The position numbers were made by a program, and so were the translations under genes. Under the pieces are notes generated by a model. The model was not told where the DNA came from, did no database searches, and was given only the letters and a program-made list of their open reading frames with translations. Shown one piece after another: positions 33,976 through 46,600 of a DNA stretch of 64,000 nucleotides (positions are counted from its first letter, which is position 1; every line of letters begins with the position of its first letter). The DNA is from Drosophila pseudoobscura. Lineage: Eukaryota > Arthropoda > Insecta > Diptera > Drosophilidae. The DNA lies in contig NC_046680.1 in assembly GCF_009870125.1 (NCBI RefSeq), forward strand, positions 15,705,501-15,769,500. The letters are read 5' to 3'.

Positions 33976-36900
33976 GGATTTGTAACCCCAACATAAAAAT
34001 AATACAGGGTATTCCCGGTCCGCACAGCTTCTTTTCCAGTGTTTGCATACTTTTTGTGTTAATTAATCACCTCTAGTACTGGAAATGGAAAATTGGAAAA
34101 TTACATTTGAATTGCATAATGTTTTTATTTGTTAAATAAAATATTTCAAACTGGCATGCCACAAATGCCACACGTGTATGTATGGCTGGTGGCTGTCGGT
34201 TTCTCATTCACACAGAGACAGTCATGGGATACTTTCCTTTAATCCCTCCTGTGTGTGACCTTGAAACTGTTATATCAGTACACAAACACAGACACACACA
34301 CGCGCTGCGTCCATGCGTCTGGCCACGAGTCGCTCTTGAAAATGCTGAGTGGGAGTGGGACTGGGGGAATGGGATGTATGACTGTTGAATTGTCATACTG
34401 TCGGATTGCTTTGCCTGTCCCCCGGTTCGACTGTTTGCATTTGACATTTTCAATTTGCATGATAGTCGCCCCCTCAGTACACGGACTCTGGTGCATAGCA
34501 CTTTGGCAGATGCCGAGCCATCCAATATGTCACGTAGGATTGCCCACCACCACGGGATTGGAACAGATTTTGGGGTTCATTTCACGTACAGAGCTGTTTG
34601 TTTAGCCAATATCTGTTCCCCAAGAACTTTCTGTTCATCTAATTATTGTGTCTACCCACTCCCCTTGCACTCTGAATTTCGGTTAATAAAATGAAATGTC
34701 TTTCTAATTGTCTCGAAGCACTCGCGGCACGCAAAGTAAATTTTCCAGCCCGTCGTCGCTGGTGTTGAATAAACTTTTTGTCTCTAATTGATGGGTCCGA
34801 GACCTTCAAGGAATTCCTTAAGACTAAGGCTCTTAGCCAAATTTGGGACTTTGCGGGCCGTAATTCAATTTTATTCTGGCCACAAGCTGTTGAAGGCCAA
34901 CTTTTTGCGGATAGTTTAAGCTTTTAATGGAAGAATCTTGTTCGCTTGGACTCGGCTTTCGGTTTTACCATATTTATGAGCTGGTCAATCTCCGCCCACA
35001 GCGACATCATCATCTGACTCGTTCTGCTCCTGTTTTTATGGCCTCAAAGTATGCCGCATTTTCGGTTTCTCTCTTTGGCGCAACCGGAAATTGCCGGAAC
35101 TTGGCGCTGGCACCTGACAATTATGGCTATAATGGCAAGTGCATAAGTGTGTGTGTGCGTTTGTGTGGACTGCCAAAAATTTAGTGGCACCATTTGGACA
35201 GTTGTCCTTGAATTTTCCCCATAACATAAATATAAAAATGTTTTCGCTGAGCCCACAGTCCTGGGGTCCTCTCTAGAGACGCAAGCAATCTTCACCCTTT
35301 ACGCCCGAGGCTTTACCTAAAATCAACAACAAATTGTTTTCAATTGTGTGTTCAATTTCTCTGCCGAATCTCAGGAATCGCAGAAAAACTCTGGTTTTGT
35401 AAGTGATTTTTCTATGAGATCCTGTTAATCGAGGAGAGCAGTTTTTAACATGCCTATAAGTGGAGTACCCCATTGTGAGGATACTTGGCTTTGGTATTAT
35501 TTTTCCCCACACAGCTGAAGTAAGATCGAAAAGGTACATATTTGTCCGCTTTAGCCTGGCGTCCTTTCGTGTTTTGGTACCCTTTCGGAGGCTATTATTG
35601 TTATTTGCTCACATGCGCGGGGCACATACGTTTTTTATTGATATTTATTTGTTTTCCCTGGGGCTCAGTGCTCAGTGCTCGTAGGTGGGGGGTGGGGGGT
35701 CGCTGCAGTTGGCCATAAGTCATTGTGCCATTAAGGATTCCCTTTCTGCACAACAATCGATTTCTTTTGTGCGGACATAACTCGGAGCACGCCCCGGCGC
35801 CGACTCGATGGGAATCGACTTGGGTGTGGAGCCTCTCCCTTTGTGTGGGCGTGTTGATTTACATATTTTATTTTCATTGCAGGGTGAAGTGGATTTATGG
35901 AATTCCTTGCTTCCCGATGACTGCCTCTTGGCACGATTGCTGTAACGAGAGAGCGCGTCGCCTTTTGCGACGATTGCTTTGGGTCTCAATCCCCACACGG
36001 CTCCACTTGTTGCACCATTCGCGCTGCATTTTCCGCATGTTTTAGCTCTCCTTCGGCACATACTCGTATTTACATATGTACTCCGCAAATGGCGAAGAAT
36101 TTCCGTTCGCTGTACCTTGTCTGGGGCACCGACTAATTGAGACGCCAGAGCCATGGCGGAAATGTCATTCGAGTTTTTGGGTCCCAGGAAGAACACACAG
36201 AAACAAGGCAACATTTTGCCGACCGCAGCCATCAAAAATGTAAATATATAATAGCGCAAGACCCAGACTAAGACCAGGACCAGGACCAGGCCAAGACGAC
36301 AGCATAGAAAAGAAAAGACAAGTCGGAAAGGGTCTAGGCAGGGCCCAGCTCGTGCAAGGGTTGGATGGCATGGCTCTCCTGAAGTGGAGCAGCACCGATG
36401 AATTAAATATAACCCAGCCAAACCATTCTAAAATGTATACGCTACAAGCTTTTCGCTTGATTGCCACTCCCCCGGTCCATCCTAGCCAACCTGGCCGTGG
36501 CGAATGGAGCTTCGATTTACATTTCAACTGCAGCCAAAGACCACAGACCACAGCCTGACGTAAGCGTCACTCCTCCCTGGTATATATACCCATATACATA
36601 AAACTGGGTGTACATATGTACATCCTGGGATCTGTTTATGTAGTAAAACAACCAATAAATTCAAGGGATGGGCCGGAGTAAAGGCTATGAGCCTTAATAA
36701 TTTACACCAAAATCGAATGTCCAAGTCCTGGCGACACCGTCGTTTTTCCAAATGGTGAATTGGGCAAGGTAGTTGTTATAACACTCATAACAGTTTACAA
36801 GTGGGAATTGAATGTTGCTGAATTTACTAGAAATTTATATCATACTGGAGAGTTTACTATTGATTTCCGATGACAAGAGGCTACAGGCTAATCTTCTACA

Positions 36901-37184
36901 CTGGCTTAGAAACTAATTTCTGCGGCACATGGAAATTAATGACTTCTGTGGGGATTCTTATAGATCAATCACACGAAGCAGTAGATGTGAAACAGGTGGC
37001 ATGGAATGATACTTTGCCATTTCAGAGAATAGAATACTGAGAAAAATCATAGTTAAGGCAGGAATATACAAATATACACATACTTTCCAAATCAAGATAT
37101 TGTTATCGGAATGCCTACAGCTTGCCTAGAGAGGCAACAGTTGTACAAAATATTAGTAGGATAGTTATGTATAATGCTGAGGAG

Positions 37185-37260
37185 CTAGTTCTTACAGAAA
37201 CAGATAGACGACAGACATGACTCGACCCTTAGACCCTTATAGGGTATGGGGCTGCCTCTG
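37185..37260. repeat. Second, shorter remnant of the same repeat type
   Basis: AGATAGACGACAGACATGAC and, further on, TTATAGGGTATGG resemble parts of the block at 33.8-33.97 kb in the same orientation. The match is weak. Confidence 0.3.
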
Positions 37261-39498
37261 GGTTGAGTACAGAAACGCTATCCAAGGGCAAGAATTCAGA
37301 GACTAAATAAATGGTCATATTATGTGATTATTTTGTTGTATTTTCATCCGTAATTAAACTTTTTCCCTTAGTGTATGGATTGATAGTGCTCAGTGCTGGA
37401 CTGACTCCTGGGCTTATGCCTGTCCATCCTCTTCTACCCCTACGTTCTGACCGGTCCTGTGCCTGTGAGGGGGAGCGGCTATCGCTGCCCGCCGTTCAAT
37501 TCCACTGCTCCGGTATGTCCTGCATATTAAAAGAGTCGCGTAAATAAATAAGCATATTCAATTTTGTATGGAACGTGAATGGTATCGAAATGTGTAACAA
37601 AATACCTAGTACGTGACTGTGCAGGAACATCATCGGCATATACGAGTATACAAACATATATTTTGGGGCAAGTATCCCATAGCAACATGTTTGTCTATGG
37701 TTGAAGTCCTTAGCCGGAACAGCTCAAGTGCACCACACTCAGAGACAGAATCGGTTGACGGGACATTATGATTTACATAGCCAAGCCACTGGAGCCTCCG
37801 CCCGGCTCAGAGGTGCATGAATTATTCACCTAATTGGCCCCCAAAGGTCCCGTAAGGAAAGCCCGAAAAGACTTCGAATGTCAGAGGACAGTACGAGTGC
37901 AGCCAAAAACAAAAATACCCGGGGGAATATCTGCAGGATTCATGCGGCATGCGGCATGCGACATGCAAATGTAAATTATTTCGCAATTGGAATTCAGTTT
38001 CATCTGGTTGACTGGTTGACTGGTCCAGGGCAGATTCAGTTGTTTTCTCTGAACAAATAGCTGCACAATCTAATTATCGGGTGCCCTGTGGTCGGACCGG
38101 ATTCTACTCAGTCCGAACGTATGCTTTTAACTGGTCGATCCAATGGTTTCCTGGGTCTCCCAGCAGCTGCCAGCAGTAGTACATCAGTACATGCTCGTAT
38201 GTACATATATGGTGCCTATGCAACCATCAATAAAATGCATACATATTTGTATTCGCATGTGTGAATGTTCGGTGTTGGTTCTCTTGAGAGAAGTACACTG
38301 GTCGATGATCATAGTGTTATTTTAGACTATTGCATTATTGCTAGTATTACTACTTAAGTCCTGCCTTAAACGCCGAAGTTTGTTGTGCAAATTCAAACTT
38401 TGTCATTCAGACTCTGTGAATTGAAATTAACCTTAAAGTCTGCTCAAGCCTGACCTTGAACCGGTTTCTGCTGCTGCCATTCCAAATTCTATTTTCAGTT
38501 CATTAAGCGGGATTTTCGGCAGATTATTTACCCCATCGCTTCCGCTGGCTGCGTAGTTTCAAGGATTACCTTGTCCCGCGAGGCAGGCACGGAGCAGCAG
38601 TTGGACCCATACTTAGTTATAAGTGCTGCACGACGTGCTGACATCCTCGTCCTCGAGGACGTGAATGGGGGAACGGGAAGCGGCACTGAGAGATTCATCT
38701 CATTTAACTTTGCCAAGTGGCAGTGGCTGTGGCAGTGCTAGTGGCAGTGGCATTTGGCAAGGAGTAGTCCCATGGTGTTCCATGTATTGCAATTAGTTTG
38801 TCTGTTTGCAATCTGGCTTCAGCACGATTGTGTGTTGTGCTCTCCAAGGCAGCTCAGAACGTCTTTTCAGCTCAAGTTTATTAATTTCTTGTTCACTCGG
38901 AAGGTGTTCGATTGCGATCATGTCTCTCAAACTTGCCTCCAGATACCGTTCAAATGAATGGGGACTTGGAGGAGACTTTGGGTGTCACTTTCCCTTACTT
39001 ACATTTCGATAGGCAAACTCTGTGCCAAAGCTTGATTAAGATTGTTATTGAATGTGCTTTACCATTTAAGGATTGTTTATGGATGCATCTATGTGATGCA
39101 AATTGGTATATACTGAGCCGAAAGATAATCATTTACTTTGGCGAACCGATTTTATCGCACTTGTGGCTTGTGGCTTGGCAAAACGAAAACCAAAACCGCC
39201 TCTTCGGATGCCCTTCGGTGAGGACAATATTCAAATTAGTCAGCACAAAAGCAACAATACATATACGAGTATATCCACATAATAATTGCTTTTGTGTTGG
39301 CAGCTTAATGAAAATTTAACAAAGGTAAATGTAACTCGGGTTTATCTTCTGGCTAATCGAAACTGCGACAGGGGCAGGCTCTGAGCAAACTATGGGCAGA
39401 CACGCAGGGACAGAGGGTTGTTGGGGGCAGTATCCGGAGGCCGATAGGCAGGGACAGCCGAAACACATTTGTCAAATAACAAACCACCCACTAACACT

Positions 39499-39525
<27 letters not shown>
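39499..39525. repeat. (CA)n microsatellite
   Basis: About 13 uninterrupted CA units in gene-poor DNA. Confidence 0.9.
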
Positions 39526-39529
<4 letters not shown>

Positions 39530-42084
39530 CCTGTGCTCAATTGTGTGAGCTGACAGCTAAATGGAGGTGGTTTTTGGCTCAGAGCCACACGAAAATGTAA
39601 ATGGATGCTCCATCCTTCGTATCCCGTTCCCCCGTACACCGTACCAGATCCTGTGTTCCGTTCCATTCCGCATAACATTAGCATGGAAATTGTTAAATTG
39701 AAATTGTCATTCACATTTCCGATGCTTGAGTTGGCTTCTAGCGCTCCGCTCAGCTCTGCCCTCGGACCAATACCGGATCGATTGGGGAGGGTGGGGGTGG
39801 CACGTCATCTGCCATGATTTACCTTTGTCAGTTGATTTCGGCTTGGTTGCGGCTTCACGTGGCAGGCACTTCGCGACATGAAAACAACGAAAATGCCCAT
39901 GATTAGTGGAGCAAAATCGATGGGTTTGACCAGCACTGGAACAGCGAGGAAACCAAAAATAAACACAAATTACACAGCATTTGGACAGTATTATGGATTG
40001 AATTGATTGATGGATGGCTTGCCAGTTCACTTGATGGGCAGTCGAACGGAGAGAAAGAAAGAAGAAAGGCTTGGATTACTCCACCGAAATCGAAATGGCA
40101 ATTTAATATCCCCATAGCTGCCGGCAGTCTCTCGGGCTTCACTAATTGGATTCCTAATTAAGAATTTTCCACAAATTTCCGCGCTGCCTCGGTAACTACT
40201 TTGAAGGTCGGCCACTTGACCAATTATCGCCCAGTTAGTGCTAATGGAGATGCCTCCTTCAATGCCAATACGTGACCCTATAGAGGCCCAACTCGCGACT
40301 CCCGGCTCCTGAGAGGCAGCCACAGGAATGTAGCTGCAGTGATGAGACCAGTAATTAAAACGCAATTACGTGGCCTGAAAGTTGACAAAGTTGCCAGGAC
40401 AAAGTAAGTGCATAAATTTGATTACCCCCGGGAACTGCAATCATTGCACTTAAGCACACTTCTATCACCCTCGCTCCCACCGCCGGCTCCGGACCCATTT
40501 GTTCACACTCGAGATGTCAAAGGAGGAATTGCATCTGCGGTGATTGCAATTTGCAAAAGTTTCCAATCAGAAGTTGTCTCAATGACTGAGTAGCCCAGTC
40601 TGTGCTAGGGACCCCGTGCAAATGCCTTTCGAATACCCAATGAGGCGATTCCGGAACGTGTCCTTTGAGCAACAAGTACGCAATGCGTGCGTATCGTTAG
40701 CATCTATAAAACCTAAAACAGAGTTAAAACTTTAGGGAGCTGAGACCCAAATGCACCTTGCCCATGCAGTGAAGTTCCTCACTTGTTTCTTAAACCCAAT
40801 CAAGCTTATGCTTTCCTCTCTGATGGACAAGTTCACGGCCAACAGCATGCTATCCTTTGACAGGCATACAGGGGTCACATAATCAAGCGTGATACGTGGA
40901 CGTGGACGCCATTTACTTGACGAATGTGCTCGAACGGAGAAGCCATCGTTTCTGCCTTCATTAATATTTATAGTGTGGTCTGGGCGTAAGCCATAATATT
41001 TTCCCCCGCCTAGTATAGGCAGCTCTGCGGGGCTAGCTACTTAGGAGAGGACTTTGCCGCAACCGCTGAATCCGCTTAACAATTTCAATTTAAATCTAAT
41101 CTAAATTGCACGATATGCGCACAATTTGAACGCTGATGAGCAACGACTGTGGGGCTGAGGTACGACGCTGCGTATGCGCAACATATTGCGTGTGAATTTT
41201 AATTAAAAAGTTTTCTCACTTACCGCCAAGATAATCTCTGGCTCCCCCTCTGTTCTCTTCTCCTGTGGTGAAACGGATATCGTGTCTCGGTGTTCTTCTT
41301 TCCTCCTTCGATTGCATCGATTTTCTGCTCACTTTCAGCTACGTTTGAGAGGAGCTTGGACTTGTTTCGTTTACTCGAACTTGCTTTACCTCTAGGCGAA
41401 TGCCTATTCCCTGACCAGCAGCAAGGAGTTGATTGACTTTCGACTTGCGAGGGCAATTAACTTTGTTCACCGTCATTCCAACTATGTCCAAAAGCTGGGT
41501 ATCATATTCACAGACGATCATTCTGCATTCTGTTCAAATGAGACAGGTGAAGGGTATTCCAAGGAACGACCGCTGCAGATAGCTCTGCTTTCTGGTCTTC
41601 TTTTCTTCTTTCCCACTAAGTTGGTTTAAATTTATATTAAATTATGTACGAGTATTCTGTAGAAGGGCATAACTTAATTTTCCCCCTTTTTGTGGCCCTC
41701 TCTTTAATGAGTTGCCAAGTCGTTTGGAAATATCATGCCTACACATGAAGGGATTTAACTTTTGATTCCAAACCTGGCCAGAGAGTTGCCCCAGGTAGTA
41801 GAGGGTAGTGAAAGGGTCTCTTTTGTCTGGCTCGGCAAATTGGTTAATGTCAGAAAGTTGGCCTAATCGACTACGAGCTTATCGAGCAATATCGTACATT
41901 AGTAATGCAATTAATCAGGACAACTCATAATTCGTCCATAATCACGACCAGATGATTAACTTTTTTGGCCCAAAGGTGGCTTGGTCTGGCCCAATGCGAC
42001 GATGGGTCCGTGTTTCAACCACTTGCTTGATTCTGTTTGGCTGCTCTTTTGGCCTTATATTCTCTTTTTGTGCTATTCAATCTC

Positions 42085-42250
42085 CTCTCGCTTTCGCTTT
42101 CGCTCTCCCTCTCCCACTCATTCTATCTCTCTCTGTCTCTCTCTTGTTCCTCTCCCTCTCTTTCGTTGGGGCATGCGCTGCAAGTTAGTCCGAAAATAGC
42201 AGGCCAGTGGGAGCATTGCGTATACGCAGCGTTGTCGACTGTGCTCAGTC
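42085..42250 (+). promoter_or_regulatory. Candidate promoter with GAGA-type tract and Inr
   Basis: A pyrimidine tract with repeated CTCTCT (42087-42165), the form bound by GAGA factor, is followed by TCAGTC at 42245-42250, an initiator match. No TATA box lies 30 bases before it. The DNA behind it becomes less AT-rich and leads to a strong splice donor, which is why I propose a transcription start here. Confidence 0.35.
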
Positions 42251-43631
42251 GCTAGCTGGACGTGATGTTGGCCGGAACGGCACCACGGAAAATAGAAACA
42301 AGCCGAACAGTCTTAACAATCAGTCCCGAGACGACAACACCAGTCCAGTAACAAGTGTGGCCTGGAGGCAGTACTTTTTTAGCCGCTGAAACAACAAGTA
42401 CCTAACCGAACCGAGCTAAACAGAACTTTCCTTTTTTCCGTTCGCCGTTCGCCGTTTGCCGTTCGCCGTGTGTGTGTGGCCCGCTTACATACGGCTGTGC
42501 GTGTGTTCCGTGTGTGTGCACTGGGTGTGCGTGTGTGTTGTGTAGATGCAAATCAGAGCGCAGCACACCTGAAAAGTATGCTTTAAATGTTAACTATCGC
42601 GAGCCCCGTTGAAGTTGTGTATTCGAGACTCGTTACTCGTAGCTCGTAGCTCGTAACTCGTGCCCCGCGCAACCTGTAACTCTGGAAAGTTTTTATTTGA
42701 TCGTCCGGTACATTTACATAAGTGAACTTTGGCATGCGCCAGGATATAAAACCAGCAACGCCACTGACGACGACGACGACGACGAATGCGACTACGTTTG
42801 CACTGAATAATTAATGCAATCAGGCAATTTGAACCCGTTTTAGTCTGAAGTTCTGGGTGTGAGCTTGGGTTAGCATGGTTTCAAAGCATCTAAGTATAAT
42901 AAGCGCCTTGTAAGACTCGAAAGTAAGGCCAAACCAAATCCAACCAAACCCAAAACAGAAACGGGACCAGGAACAGGGAAAGAAGGAACGAGGGAACGAA
43001 GGAAGGAAGGAAGAAAAACTTTATTTTTCGATACTATACTACATACTATATACTACGCCACTATACAGAAGATACCTATATCTATCTAGCGCTAACTGAC
43101 CACACATATTCCAATCATAAATTAACGTGATAAAAATTCTTAGCTGCTGAAAGCCCATTTCAATTTTCGCACAGCCCCCACACCACAGAGGGGCAAGGGG
43201 AATACACGAGAGAACGGAGAGCGAAACCGAGAGGAGAGGGTGAGGGAGAGAGAGAAAATTGTCTGCAGACCAAGCAACAAATTACTAATAATTTTCACAT
43301 TTAAACGACAACAAAGCAGACAAACAAACGACAAAACATACATATGCTGAAAATCGAGGCAACCCATACAAACAGACACGTATATGTAGATCTCCGTACG
43401 GTTGCTTGCTGGTGTGAGCAGACAGTTTGGCAAAACATATTTCGATTCAAAAAATAAACCAAATTGAACTGGACAGAGCTTCGACACGAAAACTAAACAG
43501 CCTGCCAAGTGTCCCGCTGTCGAAATTCACACGGTGAAGGCAGCAGAGATAAGAGCCTCGAAGGGGAAAGAAGGGCCCCAACAGGTTGTTGGTGGCAGAC
43601 GGCGCTTCAGCGGATCCACTACCATTGAAAG
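42247..43631 (+). other. Candidate non-coding first exon (F-BAR gene)
   Basis: This segment looks like a fly 5' leader: CGTGTGTGTG and purine-rich runs, no long ORF, and a strong donor AAAG/GTAAGT after 43631. It would splice on to the acceptor at 54699 before the first coding exon. Both ends are inferred. Confidence 0.3.
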
Positions 43632-46600
43632 GTAAGTCGAAAACTCAGAGTATTACAGAAGGGCTAACATAGAAGGGAGAAGTGTATGTGTAGAATAAAG
43701 GATGGCCGGTCGGACTTTTTTAGTATTTGCTAAAGAGAAAATAATTGTTACAAATTCATCAATATATTTACATTTAAGGAGAAATATATACTTATACATA
43801 CAAACATTTGTAGTCGGAAAATAAATTCATTCGTCATACAATATTGACTATATTTTCCTGTTTACTGCAGGAAAGACTCGGCTTAAGTTTCGCCTGAATT
43901 TCCATTTCCATTTCCATTCGATAAACAAACCGTTCACACGATCCCACGCCCGACACCGCATTCTTTGGCCACCTGATAACACTCAGAAACAACATGTTAA
44001 TACTCTTATAGTTCCCACTCAGATGAGGACAAAATATGGGCAAAAAGAGCAGTGAAAAAACAACAGAGGAACGTAAAAATACTGACCATGTCACAGAGTG
44101 CCATAAACAATTTTACAGCATTTTCGCTGTCATAAGATTAAACGTGCATAAACTGGCGGAGGCAAGGAAACGGACAAGCCACTGGATAAAGGAGCAGCGA
44201 AAGCTGGGCGATGGAGCGATGCTATGGTTGGGGGCAATAACTATAAAACAAGGCAAAAACAGAAACAAAGCCTGCAAAAAATGGCAGTACAGTTACAGAA
44301 ACCAGCTTTATGGAGGGAACAACACATACATATGAATGCATTCATTCCGGGCTTCTGTTTTAGGGCTGGGTCAATGGGGAAATGGTTGTAGGGGCGATTC
44401 TAGCCATGAAGGTATGCACCAGGCAGTAGCCAGCCCAGAGACAACAACATCCAATTACAAAAGTGAATATTTCGAGCCATCATGGCTTCTCTCAGTGTGT
44501 CTCTGACCTTAACATTTATTCCATTTCTTTATTCCATTCCATTTCTTTCTTTATTTTTCTGGTTTTTGTTGTTTTGCTGCCTTAAAGTGACTTTCAAGTT
44601 TTTGTTGCCCCCACAACAACATCTGCCTCTGTCTCTGACCTGATTTTGATTTCTTCTTTATCCGCAACAACAGCAGAGAAAATTCCAAGTGAAAACACTC
44701 TAGGGCGACGGACCTTAGCACCTTAGCGCACATTCCCGGCGTAGCTGCTCCGGCTCCGCCCTCCAGAATAATGAGGCACGCGACCATGCCCACTCGAGCA
44801 CGTTTTACATGAATGGGGGCGATGATTATGACGGCAGGGCTAATAACGACAACAGCGAGGCATACACCTTGTTCCCAAATGAGACACCAAAACACGAGTA
44901 CCGTGAACATATTTCGCTCATATAAACGTTTAAGCAGTGGCTGTCATTTTCGCATTATTCACGCAAAATCAACCAAAAGCCTCCCCCCTCAGATGGCTAT
45001 CAGTTTCGATGGGCGGAAAGCGCCTCCTGTCAGACTACGCAAATTGTGATATCCGACTTCTGGTTCCCTTTGGCTCGGACAGCGCCGCCAACAAGTGTCC
45101 GTCTCGGTGCTTGGATAGCCATGTGAAATATAATTAGATTTGCGCTGGCTTTGTCCGTCAAACGGTGCGTATACTCAATTCCAGACCCCAGGCAGCGCGT
45201 TACCTAACCTAAACAAATTTGGCCCACACTGACAGGCCTTCACCTGCCAGCCCCTGTCCAAAACTGACCAGCTAAAAGCACTTTGTCCGAGCCTTTTGTC
45301 CTGTGAATTTCGGGGCAATTTGTATGCCCGGGCCCTGGGCCGGTCTCTCTTTTTCCGGACGTGTGCCATTGTAACATTGTTCCACAGAGAACAACAGCAC
45401 GTCCTCTCCGACCGTGTGGCATGTGGCATGTGGCGTGTGGCAATCACAAGGCAGCTCAATAAAGGCGAAAATCTAATTTTTTAGGCAGACACAAGAGTCA
45501 AGAGTCGAGTCGAGTCGAATCGAGAGTCTGAATGCTGAGATGAATATCAAAAGGTACACCGTTTGATTGATCTGGTCTCACGCTGTCATTGTGATAGTAC
45601 AGCCGCACTGAGCTGCCACCAGCCCGACATCTGCGAATTTTGATTAACTGGCAGTCTGGCCCTTTGGCAGCTATAGGGAAATAATGTGTTACATTCTGGG
45701 CACGCTGCGCCACGCCTCACAAACAATAACATTTCCATAGTAGACACTCTGACAACAGCGACATTGTAACGAGATATTCCCCGTGGATTCTGTTTGACGG
45801 GAAAACCCGCCCACAGAAGCGAGTTATCCAGTAGGACGAAGCTGGACCAATTGATTACCTGTAATTCCAGTCGTAGTGTCAGAACATTGCACGTAATATT
45901 CACTTAAAGGGGTATCGGCTACGTTCATACATATCTACATATATCAATGAATACGGCTGGCAGGGCGGCTGATCCCAGTTTGCTAAGGTGGCAGTGCTAC
46001 GGAGTGTTGGAGCTTTTCCACCCAAAAGGAAAAATTATAGCCCTGATATCCTACGAGCTGGATATGGCGTGAAATAAAAGAACCTTTGCTAACAGGCACT
46101 GACGTTCCATAATTAACCTTTTGTCTTTGCATTTTTGCGCCTCTGCACCGCATGAGATGGTGAGTGGCCGTGACAGACGAAAAACGCCCATCAGGTAAAT
46201 TGCAAAGTTAATAACCAATGTAGCCGACACGTCTGGCTGCTGCTCTGGCTGCTCTCCCGTTTCCAGTTGGCAACGCTATTTGGGTTTAAACACATCATTA
46301 ACTGCTTAAATGGCACCATTCCGTGTCCATGTGGGAATGCGTCCGCCTGTGGGCGGGGCTCCAAGTGCGTTCATTATCACCTGTCCGTCCGGGACAGGCA
46401 GGCAGCGATACAGACAAAAGCGATATGATATTCTGACAGGGGAATATTCATATTCCACCTTCCCCACGACACTGACAGCACACAACGTGTTCTTAAGTGC
46501 TTCATCTTGTCTGAATAACATTTGGGGCAGGACCTGGCCATACAGATACAGAGGCATTTGCCTCATTTCCATCCCCCAGACGCCAACTCCCATTTCGCTA

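Larger units (their letters stand above)
29990..42240. other. Gene-poor AT-rich region
   Basis: I find no supported gene in about 12 kb. ORFs on both strands are short, often lack an ATG and have no recognisable domain. Short islands with more G and C (for example 31,560-31,940, 36,100-36,550 and 38,690-38,960) may be conserved regulatory DNA. It could be intergenic or an upstream intron of the F-BAR gene. Confidence 0.5.

Noticed and set aside
35720-36421. 233-codon minus-strand ORF, longest in the gene-poor region
   Set aside because: Its LVLVLV run comes from a CAGGAC simple repeat, composition is unlike fly proteins, and no splice sites or domain were seen.
38754-39319. Two overlapping plus-strand ORFs of 67 and 135 codons, one with a signal-peptide-like start
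   Set aside because: They overlap in different frames, codon use is AT-rich and unlike the genes here, and no promoter or family match is visible.
44036-44335. 99-codon Lys-rich plus-strand ORF starting MGKKSSEKTTEERKN
   Set aside because: It has an ATG but AT-rich codon use, no family match and lies in a presumed intron; lysine richness follows from A-rich DNA.
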